Part shown: positions 13,179-26,709 of the stretch, one piece after another
How positions within the stretch are numbered: the stretch's first letter is position 1
Layout: every line of letters begins with the position of its first letter
From: Motacilla alba alba
Taxonomy: Eukaryota > Chordata > Aves > Passeriformes > Motacillidae
Assembly (NCBI RefSeq): GCF_015832195.1
Contig: NC_052021.1
Span: forward strand, 26,146,286-26,210,285
Direction of reading: 5' to 3'
DNA length: 64,000 nucleotides
Notes under the pieces: generated by a model
Told to the model about the DNA's origin: nothing
What the model saw: the letters and a program-made list of their open reading frames with translations, nothing else
Databases searched by the model: none
Translations under genes and position numbers: made by a program

Positions 13179-13194
13179 TTTTTTTTTTTTTTTT
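13179..13194. repeat. Poly-T run
   Basis: Sixteen consecutive T followed by GAGAGAG. A simple homopolymer with no recognisable attached element. Confidence 0.85.
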
Positions 13195-15361
13195 GAGAGA
13201 GAAAAAAGAACCCAACAACAAGTGATCTCTGTCTAGTGTTGGAACAACCCCAGGCAGTGCCACAGATAAAACAGGACCTTTCCATCTGTACAGTTTCACT
13301 ACTCTATATATTTATTTCTGGTAGTTAGCTGCCTGGTTTGCCAGTGTGGCTCACATGCTGCTGGTGTGAACAGGAGCTGTCGAGGGCATGTGGGACACAT
13401 CTTTTTCCATCTGCTTCAGTCTGTGAGCTGAGAGGAGCTCGGTTCACTCTGCTCTGCTACACAGAGGTTTTCTCTGAGCTCATGCTGTGCTGGGGCTGGG
13501 GGAAAGCCACTGCTGCTCAATCAGTGCAGCTGTAAAACATCCTCCTGAGGTGCCCATGTCCTCTATCAGCAGCCTCTTAGGTGGGAAGAATGGCTTAGCA
13601 CTCATCTCAAGGCTGGAGGAGATGGTGAGAGGGCAGATTGCCTGGCTGAGCATGTTCTGACAGAGGTAGATGTTAGCCAGGGTTTACAGAAGGGCTGACT
13701 AGTGCTTTGTATTCTGAACCCCTGGGAATGCTGGAGTGCATAGCCCCAGCCTGGGAAGGAGGTTGGATCCATTTTACATAGGCATTACAAATTACCATTA
13801 GCTTTATCACCCCAAAATTCTTCACCATGGTATGCAAAGTTGACTGGGCAGTAGCCCAGAGTCCTTTCCACATTCAATATGTAATTACTACACCTTTCTT
13901 TGGATTCTCCACTGCTGCATATATGATTCCTTGAGCATCTTAGGTTATAAATGCCTTGAGACAAAAATGGTCTTTTGGGTCTGTGTTTATCCAGGATCTG
14001 GCTTCCTGCCAGTCTGGTCAGAAGCTGGAGTCCCATAGTACCTCCACATCACAGAGAAAGATAATTCATAGCAATCCTCAGCCTCTTGCATGACTGGGTG
14101 ATGAGTCCTCCCACACTTCTGCAGTACCAGTGCATACAGGAGATCCACTGGCAGGGTGTGACTTCACTGCCCCACTTCAGAAAGTCCAGACATTTTTCAT
14201 GCATATTGAACATCAGGTATCATGTGCTGCTTTTGAGGTGCAGCACATATCCTGTGCTGTGCTCAAGCTTTCCACAAGAAGCACTTTGCCAACTCAGAGT
14301 GGCTTGTGCTCTGAGCACCACTGACCCTTTGGTACAGCTGAGGAAACTGAGATGCAGGGTGGGTGAAATTTGTAACCAGAAAGCAAGAGAGGAAAAAAAT
14401 CCTGTTCAGACCTTTATGTTTATTCAGATCATGCTGACTGCCCTGCAGCTCCTCATCACGGTGTTGTAAGTCCTGGGAGCCTCCCAGGTGAGGTTTAGCA
14501 AGCTGCCTTGAGCTGTGTGTAACATGGCTCTGACCCGCTGCTGTGAGCCGGCTGGAGAGCAGGATGTGTCCTCCTGGACACGGCAGCATCCCTGACTCTG
14601 CAGCTGCACTGCCCTAGCTGATGGTACCCCTCTGGCCACACTGGCAGCAGGGGTGTCAATGGGGAATGTGAGGAATGGGGGAGAAAGCTTCTTATTGGAA
14701 AGGTGCCTAATACGGGGACCAAATTTCTTGTTGGATGTGGGTGTTGCAGGGGAGCCAGAGGTCTGTTTTGTGTTGCTTGAGTCACAAGGGATCAGTGCTT
14801 GCAGGAATAAATGTGCCAGTAACAGCATGAGTGTGTGGGAGAGAAAAAGTGTTTGTTTGGGGTGGTGCCATCCACCTCCTGCTCTGGCCTGGCCCCACCA
14901 TCTCCCCTCAGTTCCTCCCAGCTGCAGCAAAGGCTACTTGGCTGCTGCTGAGGGGCAGCAGCTGGACACTTCACCTCAGTACATTGCATATGTGCAAATT
15001 AAGCAGCAGCATAAACAGGGAGTTGGCAGTAAATATGATTTATCTGCCACAACACAGTCCCACTGAAAAGAAAGAGAGCCAAGTGACAGGGCTCAGTCCT
15101 TGAGTTGGCTTCTGGCAACTCTTGCCAAGGGACTCAGTCTGGAACGTGCAGATTGGATTCACAGAGTCAGTAATACCAGGCTTAGTGCCTGGTTATGATC
15201 CTCCCCTTTACCACTTCCTACTCTTCCTGCTGGGATGTGCCTGGATGAAGACAAACAGCACTGACAACTCTAAGGACTCAGCTGGCTAAAGAGGGATGTT
15301 GATCCATGAAGTCATTGGTCATCCTGTAGATCTTTAGAATGGCTTAATACATTCCTGGGCC

Positions 15362-15390
15362 TTTGTTTGTTTGTTTGTTTGTTTGTTTTG
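15362..15390. repeat. (TTTG)n microsatellite
   Basis: About seven TTTG tetranucleotides in a row. Confidence 0.9.
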
Positions 15391-18300
15391 CCATTTTGCA
15401 CCATTTTCCTTTGATTCATCTACATTCATTTCTCTGTGCCAGGATCCAGGGATTTCTGTAGCTCAAGGAGCAGGGCCCACTGGAGGGAAGTCACCAGTCA
15501 TTGTGTTACAGGATGTGGGTAGGAGCTACAGTAACCCCCTGACCACCCCAGTGAGAAGCAGCTCCTACCTTTGAATAAGAATATGGTCGTTGCTGGGAAA
15601 TGAAAGGTCATCTCCTGTTTTTGGAGGTGGAGGCTTAAATGGAGGAAGGAGAAGCTTAGAGCCAACACCTGACTCTGCCTGCATTTAATTATCTAATGTG
15701 TCAATGCACAAATACCAGCTCTGCTGACCTCAAACATGTAAAAATCCCAAGTCAACCCACTTCCCTTTGTCCCCCAGTGTGGGTTTTCCAACACTGAGGT
15801 TCTTGCTTCCTTTTTATGTTGAAGCTTTCAGGGCATGTCGTTTGCATTTGTCTTTCATCAAAGCAGTTGCCTTGAGGTAACCTGTAGGGCCACAGGAGCT
15901 GGGCTTGCAGAGCATCTCACAAGCCAGTCAAAAACTTGTCAGGTCCTGCCATGTGGGCACTGGGATGTTGTGGTCAAATACACACAACCCTGCAGCAAGA
16001 AGAAAATTGGGGGTAAAAGCCCTTTGTACCAGTGGAGGTGTGATGAGAGGGCTGGGTAGGGGGTCCAGCACAGCTGAGTGACTCACTGGTAAAGCAGCAG
16101 CCCTTTCCACTTCATGGTCTGGACACTGCTTCCCTGAGGACCACGGATGAGATCATATCCATGGCAGGAAAGCATCTGGATTTGGGGGTGTTGGGGTTTT
16201 TTTCTTAGCCAGGATTCCTAGCACTTAGCAATGGCTGGTTCTTGTCAGAAACTTATCTAAATTGATCCAAGGAGTCCTTTGTAAATGACCAGCAGAAATT
16301 TACTGTAATATGAAGCAATTCTCTATAGTGTAATCACCTTCTCAGGAAGCACCTTAAATATTTAAATTGACTGTCTCCTGCTTTACAGGCACTCCAAACA
16401 GTCTTAGGTGGCAGGTTATAATATGTGCAAGGATCCACAGCCCAGAAGGCAGGGAGACTTGGGTTTGCTCAGGGGTGTTGCCATGGACACTGAGGGTTTC
16501 CAGCTATACTCCACTGTGGGGATTTCTCTTATGGATTTTTATAAGCATTATTTCTATTTTTACATTTCCTTTTGTAGGAACAGTGAAATTCCCCTTTTGC
16601 TCACACTTTTTGCTCACTCGCTCATCTGGTGTGGCTCTGCTGTAGTTAACATTTGCTCTTTGGGACTCTTAATAGATATTGCATTCTTTTATACCTAGAC
16701 CCTCAAAGTATCCTTTTATGTTAGCACTTCCAGGCTGATTTAACCAAGTTTTATCTGCAAATTCCAGTCTAGTTTAAATCCTAAAGTTGATTCTAAGGCA
16801 TATTGCTGGTGATTTTGGAGTGAGCCTTGGGCAGTTTGAATGGGCAGGAGCACATCAAAACAGAGCCTTTGTGCTCAGTGCTTTTACAGCTCTGCTCAGT
16901 GTTAACCTGACTGTACTTGGAACCATGAGACTCTATTTCCCAAGCCCTTTTCTTGCTCATAATGCTGATGGATCAATAGGGCCATTGTAGCTTCCACCTT
17001 ATGCAGGTGCTTTTATTTAATGCCAGTTAAAATGTTTAAGACAAAGCACAGAGACTGTGTACAAGCCCACTTGTACTGTTGGGTGGGTGCTATGAATTAT
17101 TTGGCAGGTTTTAATCCAGTAAAGCCTAGTTAACACTGTCCTTGTGCCCTAAGCTGATTATGATAAATAGGCATGCTGTGTCTTAGCAGACGCCTGAAAT
17201 CAGATCAACCAAATGCAGTTAGACTGGCCAGGCAAGTTGTTTTTTTTCTTCTCTTTCCCTTTTCTTTTTTTTCCCCCCTTTAACTCCCAGTGGTTCCTCC
17301 TTTGCAGCCAAGGTCTGCTAAGGATGCAGTGATGGCAATTGGCTGCCATCCACCCACTGAGGTCACCGAGATTAGAGGAGCTTCTGGAGGAATGCTGCAA
17401 GCTCACGTGAACCCTTGGCAGCTGCTGGCTCCCTCACCCTTCACCCTTCGCAGCAGGAGCTGTGCATCCCTGGCGAGGAGGAGGCCAAGAACGGGGTCAT
17501 GAGGGGTGTGAAACTCGAGGGGGTGGCTGCAGCAAATGCAGATTCATTCCTGCCCCTCCATCAGCAATAAGCCCTCTGTGTGAGACAGGGGACAGTGGGG
17601 TGCTTTGCCCTCCCTCCTCCCTGTTTGCAGGTGTAGAGAAGCCTCTGGCCTCCTAGAAAGCACCAAGGGTCACACTTTTGGGTTTCACCACCACCTCTGG
17701 ACATGTCCATGTGCCACTGCCCCCTGTGCAGGGACAGGTCAGGACACAAAAGATGCCCCCATCAACAAGGAGAATCAGCAAGGTTTGAAATTCCACAGCT
17801 CAAGGGGGGCTCTGAACCCAAGAAGGAGTTTTCTGGTTTGGGGCATGCCATTCCCCCTGGCTTTTACAGCTCATCAGTGGGAGTGTTTCCTGCAGCTCCC
17901 CAGGTATGATCCAGGACACCCCACGCCTACAGGGAAGGTTTCCTGTCCCGAGGGGGCTCCTGAGTGAGTGTTCCAGCATTTCATGTCTGAATACCGGCTC
18001 TGTTGAGCAGTGCAGGAGAATAAAGCTCCCATTTAGGATATTGCTGTTGCCTAAGAGGCTTTAGGGATTGTTGAAACTCTTGTCTCTCGGGAAACAGTCT
18101 GGATTCATCTGTTGCCAGTTAGAGCCATGGGGCTGTGTGGAGGCCTGGGGTTGAGTGTTTGAAGCTCCTAACCTTGCTGCCCACCTTCAGGGCTGTGTGG
18201 GGGTGAAGCAGGGGCACAGGGATGAGGGGACCCCTGCCACAAGGAGAAGCTGCCAAAGCCATGGAGCGATTTGGACAGGCATCATGCAATGGCATGAATG

Positions 18301-21300
18301 ACGGCTTCCCTTGCATGCACGGATGAGGGCTGAAACATCGTCCCACTTCTTAGATGTTTGTGTTAGAGGTATTAAAACAACATTGAACTAGGAAACAGGA
18401 ATTCAACTGGGCAGAGGGAGAAAGTAGATTATGTCCCTTCTGTGGTGCCCTGTCTAGGGAGGTCTGTCCCCATGGGCTCTCTCCATCAGCACTCCAAAGG
18501 AAAGGACCCTTGAGATGGTTTGGGCTGAAATGTGACCAGCTCCTGTCTGGGCTGTGGGCTGCTGGCAGGGCCGCAGTGAGAGGGCAGCCATAATCTCTCT
18601 GCCTGAAGGAGCGACAAGGACTCACCAAGCAGGAGGTGTGGAACAAATTCAGCCTGCTGTGAGGCTCCAGGGAAAACCTCCTCTCCTCTGAAGGGGTTGT
18701 AGCCCTGCTCTGGGTTATTGCTCAGTGCGTTGCTGGCTGTCCCCTTGCTGAGAGTGAGGGGGGAGCCGGGTGGCTGCATGCTGCGCACCTGGACAGGCAC
18801 TGCAGAACACCTCTCAGAGCCAGAGCTCTGTGGAAAGCTGGTTATCTTCAGGTGGTGGGCAGGGTTTGAACCACTGCTCCCTGTCCCCCACACACCCTGC
18901 CCAGGTACTCTGCATGGGGGGGAAGCATGGGGTGCCCCTACAAAGCCCCACACATGGCAGGCTGGGACAGCAGCTGTGGGTTCACATTGTTCCAGTGCAA
19001 AGCAAATGGTGGGGGTTGGTTTCTGGAGCTTTTCATTACCTGAGCCCTGCAGTGTTTGCACAGTACTGACCTCAGTCCGGGTTCAGCTCTCCCACAGAGC
19101 CTGAGTGCATCATGAGTTTGTAGACACAACTGCCTGGAAACCAGGTACTCTCAGGAGCTTGTTGACTTTGCTGTGTTGTTCGTTTTGAATACCAGGTTTA
19201 AAAGGCAACCCGTGGCTTTGTGCTTATTTCCAGCTTCTGTTTACCTACCACATTCTTTCAGCTCTGAGAGCCTGTGTTTCATTCACCTTGATCTGCAAGT
19301 CTCCAGGTGACAGACTTGTCCCCTTCCAGAGTGCTCCTCTCTCTGCTAAGGTAGCCCTTTCTCTGCAGCCACTCATTTGCCCTGTCTCATCTGCTTTCAG
19401 AGACCTTCCCCATGTCCTTTTTGGCTAGTAAGTGTTGTCTCATCTGGGGTTTCAGTCCCCTGATTTAATTCTTAACACAATTGGAGCACGCAGAAAGCTA
19501 GACCACCCAGGAGATGGACATGCTGCCCTTACTGGTCCAAGTGTTGCCCTGGAGAGCTGTCAGTGCAATGCAAAGGGGCCCAAAACATCTCATTTCTTTG
19601 GGCAGGAGAGCTCCTTGGAGGGAAAGGACCTGGCTTTTATGGTTTGTTACTCTCCACTGTGCTTCACTGAGGAGGGGGAACCAGGAAGAGATCCTGCAGA
19701 TCTGGGAAGGTACTGAGGTACCAAAGAGACATCAGATGTGCACTGAACTTTGCAGGGCCTGGGTGCTGGTCAGGTGGCAGTGTAGTTTTGATGAGTTAGG
19801 AAAAGGCATTTTTCAATGTTCAAACACGTTGGGCAGTCTGCTCATGGGCCAGCAGAAGGTGGGTCCTGTGGAAGACGTCATGCCAGACACCAGGGCTCTG
19901 CCTCAGCCAAGGCCCCAGTGCCTGAGGAACAGCCTCTTGCCACGTGGGGCTTCACAGGGTCTTGACTGGAAGAGCACTCAGAGAGCCCTGACACACAGCA
20001 TGGCCTAAGGCAGTGTCACTGCTTGCCCTTGTGTTTAGGTACATCCATCAAGGACCAGTGGGAAGGGGATGCAACTGGCAGGAAAGAGTTGTACACACAA
20101 CAGAAAAACACAAATCTCAGCAAAGCCTGAGACAGGAAATACTAAAAGAGAATATAAAGCTTATTTGGGTTTTGAATTCTTTAGTGGTGCGTTTCTCCAT
20201 CTAATTAATTGCCCTAATGAGGGTGAGGCTGTTATCAAACCCATGAGTGAGTCCACCTGGGAAGAGTGGGGGAGAAAATGGAGGGTTGATTAACATATAA
20301 AGAGTGCTAGTGAGAGGTAAAGATTGTTGTTGACCACAAGCAAATTCAATCAGGCTGTGTCTTTTCCTCTTTGCTTTCATGTTGAGAGCTGTTTGCTCAC
20401 TGTGGAGCTGTTGGGATCATGGCTGAAAGTGTGGAGGAAGCAGCATGCATGGCTCCTGCCTGTGCTGGTGGCATTCACTGGGAATGCTGCATCTGCACCA
20501 GTGATGTGACTGCATCTCTCCTCACTGGAACGAGGACTGAAGTTCTGGGAGCTGAGGGGTTGTCAGTCCCTATTAATAAACAGGTATAAGCAATGTCTCT
20601 AGGCCCAGAACTACAACAACAACAGCAGAACTGGTGATGCACAAGTTTGTTCTCTGTGTGAGTGTCCCACATATGCTCACAGCCAGAGCCCAGCCCCCCA
20701 AGTTGATTCTCAGCAAGAGCTCTGGTCCCCTGGGCAAGGAGGAGCAAGAACCATTTTGCCTCTGCCTTGAGAGATAAAAAGCCCAGGTATGAATGGTGAA
20801 AGATGGCAAAGGCTTCTTTCTCTTTCTTATATACTTCAGGGTTTTTTTAAAGAAGGTAATAAGGCTGTCTGACTATGATCTGTGTAAGTGCCAAGAGATG
20901 CAACTGTGGGCTGAATGCTCCCAAACCTGCTGATGTTTGTCTGTGCTGCAGGCGTGCTGGACCTCAGCAGGTCAGGGGCAGAAAATGTAGGTGGTATGTG
21001 GGTGTATAATGAAACCCCTGCACCCTTGTGCTGCTGTCAGGTTGCATCATATTTGCAATCAGACAAACAAATCAAGGGGCTGGGGAGCCCAGCCACTCGG
21101 CCTGCTGACTAATCTCCCCTCCCCACGCCTCTGGTTGCTGAGCCCTGCCGTTGGATTTTGGCACACAGGAGCCCTATGACTTGGTTTGCTAGGAGCTCAA
21201 AGGGGTTTGACTGCCAGGAGGAGCCCCCAAGATGGGGACTCTCCACTAATCCTTTTTTGCCCATGGTGTTTTGAGCAGGGTGTAACAGCAGCGAGAGAAT

Positions 21301-24300
21301 CTCTGGAGAGTGTGATGTTACAGAATAAAAGTGTGGGTGGCAGGGGCTGTTAGCGTGCTGGCAGTAATTCCCAGCTCCATGACAGTGAGCCACTGATATC
21401 ATCACACATGCTGGGCCAGATCCCACATTCCTCCTTTTGCCTGAGTACCTGATGAAAGCAGTGGGAATTGCTATCCAAGATAATGATTGCAGGATCAGGT
21501 GGATGATGACACCCTGTTTTTCTTATCGCTTTATCTCTGGCACTGCCTCTCTCTCTCTCCCTGTCTCTTTCCACTAGAAATGTTTTTATTCTGTGCTCAC
21601 AAAGTGTAAGGAGAGCCCACTGGAGAGCTCCAGTATGCATATGATCCCTGGAAACTCCAAGAACTTTTAGGGAAAACACTCTTCTGCTTTGTGTCCAGCA
21701 ATTAAGTTGCATCAGAAGATTCACACAGCCGTGTAATGTCTTGTTGCTGTTGCCCTGGGTAAGCAATTGCTGGGTGCTCTGTAGTGAGGAGCAGCTGAGG
21801 AGGTGGCTGGGCAGCAGCACGTGGGGAGGGGGTGCAATAAGATCTCCTGGAGATTACCTTTATTTGCAGACCCCCTTCATCTACACCCTCGAGATCCCAC
21901 TCTTGACAGTTTACATGGCTGAAGAGATCTTATCAGGCACGATAAACTGATTCAAATGTTTGTATGATTGCTGCTGTGTCTGTGCCCCTGCCCTGGTAGG
22001 ACTTCCATGTTCCAGGACTTCTCCCTGGATCTCAGCAGGCTGAGCTTCTCTGGCTCTTTTCCAAAGTAAGAAGACAAAGTGAATTTGTGTCATTTGGGAA
22101 TCTGAAAGAGCCATGGGAACTAGGAGTTATACACACTGTTCAGACTCCAGCATCCCTGCAAGTTGAAGCCTTGGGGGCCTGGGAGAGCATGTCAGCCCTG
22201 CTGACAGGCACCCTGAATTAAAGTGAGGAGGGTTGGTGTTTGCAAAAAAACACACCAAAATACGTGGTCTAGGAGGTGACACAGCTCTGTAAGTAACACT
22301 GAGCTCGCTTGAGTGAAATCAAAGGTAACTGAGGTATCAGTTGTGGCCTACCTAAACTGGAATACATGCCCTCACAGCTGCTGGCACTGGAGGAGCCACA
22401 GGCTGGGGATCTCTTCTCCTGTGTGCAGGTTGGCCATGGACGAGGGATGGAGGAGGGCAGAGCTGCAGAGGTGTCTTGGTGCAAGTGCAGGAGCACAAAC
22501 GTGGCAGCCAGACCTTTGGGTGGGTGTTAGTCAAAGCAAAGTTGCCCTTTATCCTGTCTGCTGGCTGAGGCTTGGTTGGAAGTGTAACCATAACCCAGCT
22601 GGGTTTTGTGTTTGTTTCTAGTATGGTAGTAGGAGATTTCTCCTACTTGATAGAGGAGAACCTGCTGAAGGATTTTACATTGGACCCACTCAAATTCTTA
22701 GACATGGGAAATTAGTGCAGATTCAGTTAATAGTCTGTGCACTAGTGATCTTTCTGTCCATGGACAGGCAAGAGACTTGTGTGCTCTCACATTTGAGTGT
22801 TCTTCACACCAGATGCAAGAGAAATAAAGTTGAGAGCATCACCTCCCTGTAAAGACAAAGCAGTCCTTGGTTTGGTGAAAGCAGAGCTGTACTTCAGAGA
22901 CTGTTTTGACAGATGTTGGTCTCAAGTGGGCTGTAATCACAAGAGATATAAATATGCAACTTTCCCCCCATTTTTCTGTGTTGTCTGAGGATCTGAACTG
23001 CACTCCTCATGTTTGGGCCCTGGGGCTACGGAAGAGCAGGTAGGGGACCATGGGGAATTGTGCTGATGGGGACCTGCCAAGGACCAATCCCCTGTCATTC
23101 AGACATGCTGAGGCTGGAGGAATTTTTCAAGTATATTGTGTCAGCTGTATGTGAACCTCATCCTTTTAGGTGACAGTGGCCATAGAGAGGTGGAATCCTG
23201 ACTTTGTAGTGTCTTTAGGGGCCCCCATTCCCACTGTGAGGGCTGAGGAGGTCAGCTCCTTCTTAGAAGATTGCTTATGGCACTGCTTGGTGCAGAGACC
23301 AGCATCAGGAGCTGTAGGATCCCTGACTCCAGCCCCACACCTGATCCCACTTGGTGTCTCTGATCCCTCCTCTCTCTGCAGGATGGTGTCCTTTTCCTTA
23401 TCTATTTCCTTTCTGTAAGTGCTTTGATCTCTGGGTGGATTCAGTGCCAAAGCCAGGTGTTCCCAAGATACTTTTTTTTTGGCTTGCAAGTTATCAGTTA
23501 CTTTGATTACATGTTGCAAGTTTGCCTTAAAAATATTGATTTAGTTGAGGACTGGTGTTGCAAGCAGGCAGGAAGATGCCCTGGTCAGCTTTTAAACACT
23601 TAGAGCTGTAAACCAGCAGCTTTCCTGGGAGAGCACACTCATCCCAGGATGTGCTCTCCTGCCTCCTCACTGCACACTGATACAGGGGCCAGGCTGAACT
23701 GGTACAAACACCTCATTTGTAAAACACTACAGCCTGCTGCTGATAGATTCCAACCAGTGTGTCTGATCAGGGGACACCCTGGGTGTGCACAGCACAAGCA
23801 GTTAATGGGTTTTAAGGTGTGATGAACTGGTCCAGCAATTCCTGGTTCAAACCCTGTGACTCCTACTTGACAACAGCATTTTTTGTTTTGTGGACATCAG
23901 GGTAGGGAAACTCCTCTGCTTTGGTAGTTTTTTCCAGTGGTTAATAATTCTTCCTGCTAAAAATGTGAGTCTCGTTTCTCATATGAACTTGGTTGACTTC
24001 TGCTTCCCATTGTTGTCTTTTATGTTGGTCTCATCCAGTGTGAGCAGTGGAAGTAGGCCCGATGACTGAGATCATCTCAAGTTCAAATTCTAGTAATCCT
24101 GCTAAATTTTCTGGAGGACTGCAATTTATTTTCTTCAGGGAAATGATGGACAAAATATTCTGCAGCAGCTGGTGAGAAATAACCCTTCTGACTTTAGAGA
24201 ATTGACCCCCACGCTCTTCTCTCTCTCTGCCTCCAAATCTGTTCTCCAATCTTTTTCTGAAGCTGATTAAGAGGGAATCCCCTGCTGGAAGAAGAAACTG

Positions 24301-24649
24301 AAATAGCAAAATCCCTTTTCAGGAATGAGCACTCTATGGGTAATCAAGCTGGGATTGCATTGTTAGGAGGAACTTTTCAAAAATCAGGCCCACAGCAATG
24401 CACAGCAAGAGAATCTTTTTAAGGTCTGCAGAATAAGCTGGCTGGCAGCTTTATATAGAGATGCAATCCAGTTCTTGTATTTGGAAGCAAAAGAAAAATG
24501 CTTCAATGTAAGTTTAATTACAGTAGTTTTTATAAATCCTTTGCAATGCACATTTCAGCTAAAACAACCTTGCAATTAATCTTGTAGACAAAAGCCTGAT
24601 GTAACCAAAATCTGTTATAAAATCTATCTCTACTTCCATGTCCCTTCTT

Positions 24650-24695
24650 GGGAGAAGAAAAGAGAAGAAGAGAAAAAAAAAAGAGAAGAAAAAAC
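24650..24695. repeat. Purine-rich AGAA tract
   Basis: An uninterrupted run of A and G, roughly 45 bp, including ten A residues flanked by AGAGAAGAA words. Confidence 0.8.
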
Positions 24696-26670
24696 TTTAA
24701 GGAGCAGAAAGAGAGAATTTCTGTATCTGGATGTTTTTACAGTACAGTCATACAAGCCTGAGCTATTAGCATCCAACAGCAAGGAAATATCACCACAACT
24801 GTTGCCTGTTGATGGGCTATATCTCTCACTGACCTGTGCTCACTGGAGAATTGATGAGATGATACTTGATGAGGCAGCACCACTCTCATAGTGTCTCCTA
24901 ATCCCAAATGTCAGAGTCAAAACTCCTGTCAATAACTATTCTGTTTTTTCTCTGACATATCCAGCTGACATGAGTGCCTGGGAGGACTGGGAATCATTTG
25001 CAGCCAAGTATTTAATGATTGTCCACCACCAGACAGGGTTTATTTGTGGCTGTGTGGCCACCTCCTTCTGCACTGAGCTCAGCATGTTACAACACCTCCT
25101 GCCTCCCCAGACAACCTCTGCATGGCAGCCAATGTGACAGGCTTCACTGTGCCTTCTCCTGGGGTGTCCAAAATGATCCAATCAAGGCTGACAGCTGCAA
25201 CACACAAGAATAAATATGTATTGTGATGATCCTGTCAGTTGAGACTGGACTGAAGAAATGTCTTCCCCCTAAGTTTTGAATTTGCAGACAAAGAATTGAA
25301 GCTGAACAAATGGATAGAATTGCCTGCTGTGAAAAAATGGTAGGTACTAAATGGTCCTAAAGCCTGGACCCAATTAAATGCTTTGGGGTTGGTTTGGGGT
25401 GGAATTTTTTTTTTCTTTTTGGTAGTGGAAGGCTTTTCTGCGTGTCTGTGCGCCTGTGTCCAGGTACAGCCCCCTGGAGGATGTCAGGATCAACCTGTCC
25501 AAGCCATCATCTGGTGTGGTACAAAGATGCTCCACTTCTCGCTGGAGGAAGGCTTTTCTCACAACAGTTTCAAGACGCTGTCCATGCCAGATGCCTGTGT
25601 AGCTCCCTGAGCTCCTCCCTCTCCAGGATTGAATTAAGTCATCTGTGGTTGCACGTTCTTGCCTAACTTTAGACAATGCCACACTTCTCCCCTTATCTTC
25701 CTAATTTCAACCCTTTTTGTCTTTTTTAACCAGAGGTGGTGGAAAAAAGAGTCCTTTTGGCACTCCAGGAAGGCGGTCAAAGAGTCTTTCTTCTGTCACT
25801 GACTGACACGTGTGACTTGTCCTAGAAGAAATGGTTCTTTGTTTGGCTTTGGACATGGGTTTCCTCCTCCTCTCTTCTGGTCTGCATTCAGAGGGATGTT
25901 TGAATCTTCCCCATAATTCCTGTCTTGGTTATCTTGGTGCGTGACAGGAGGCAGAAGTTTCTGTGGTTTTGGAGCGCAGAAACCATTTGTAAAAAACAAC
26001 ACACTGTACATTGTCCTCTGAAGCAGGCAGAGCACTGCCAGCAGCAAAAAGCTGGAGAATCATATGTGACTTTTCCAAACATCAGGCCCCACTTTTCCTC
26101 TTGTGCACGAGGGTGGATATGCAACGCAGGAGACTTTTACTTAAATGCCAAGTGAAACACAAAATGAGTATATTCATGTCTGAAGCATCTGAAGTGCTCC
26201 TCTTGTTGAATAAAGCCCCAACACCTCCCACTTCCACACTGTCCCAGAGCACTTCCTGCTGAAGGCAGGCAGCTCTAAGCCCTGAGCACTTGTGCCTGCA
26301 GCTGACCAGCCCACTGCACCAAAATCCAAAGTGTCTCAGATAGGGAGAATGGGCTTTGGCTGCCTCTGGCCCCTTCCTGGTTTCCAGCTCTTTCACAGGG
26401 TAAATTGAGCCTTTGTCCTGCTCATCATCATGAGGCCAGGCTCCTGCCAGCAGGAACAATGCCCTCTTGTGAAGGAATAAGCCTGTAGGGAGAGGGCTGA
26501 GCCGTGCAGCACCTTCCAGCACCAGCCTCTGATGTGAACAGTGCCAAGGTAAGTGTTGATGGAGGGAGGGATTGCCCCCAGTACCCATCCACACCATCTC
26601 CCTCTTGCAGGTGTCTGTCCCCACAGCAAGAGCAGCAGAAGCAGACACATCTACCTCTCTCCTGGTGTGG

Positions 26671-26671
<1 letters not shown>

Positions 26672-26705
<34 letters not shown>
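26672..26705. repeat. Poly-T run of 34
   Basis: A pure 34-base T run. On the minus strand this is a poly-A tract that could be the tail of a retroposed sequence lying at higher coordinates, but I recognise no such element and see no clear target-site duplication. Confidence 0.9.

Positions 26706-26709
<4 letters not shown>

Noticed and set aside
14424..14930. 168-codon reverse-strand frame
   Set aside because: No recognisable domain or gene context; overlapping frames on the other strand are equally open.
16408..16698. 96-codon frame with hydrophobic segments
   Set aside because: Hydrophobicity comes from a T-rich stretch. I recognise no membrane protein family and see no supporting signals.
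18486..19061. 191-codon reverse-strand frame
   Set aside because: No domain, no splice context, Ser/Pro-biased composition as expected from chance in GC-richer DNA.
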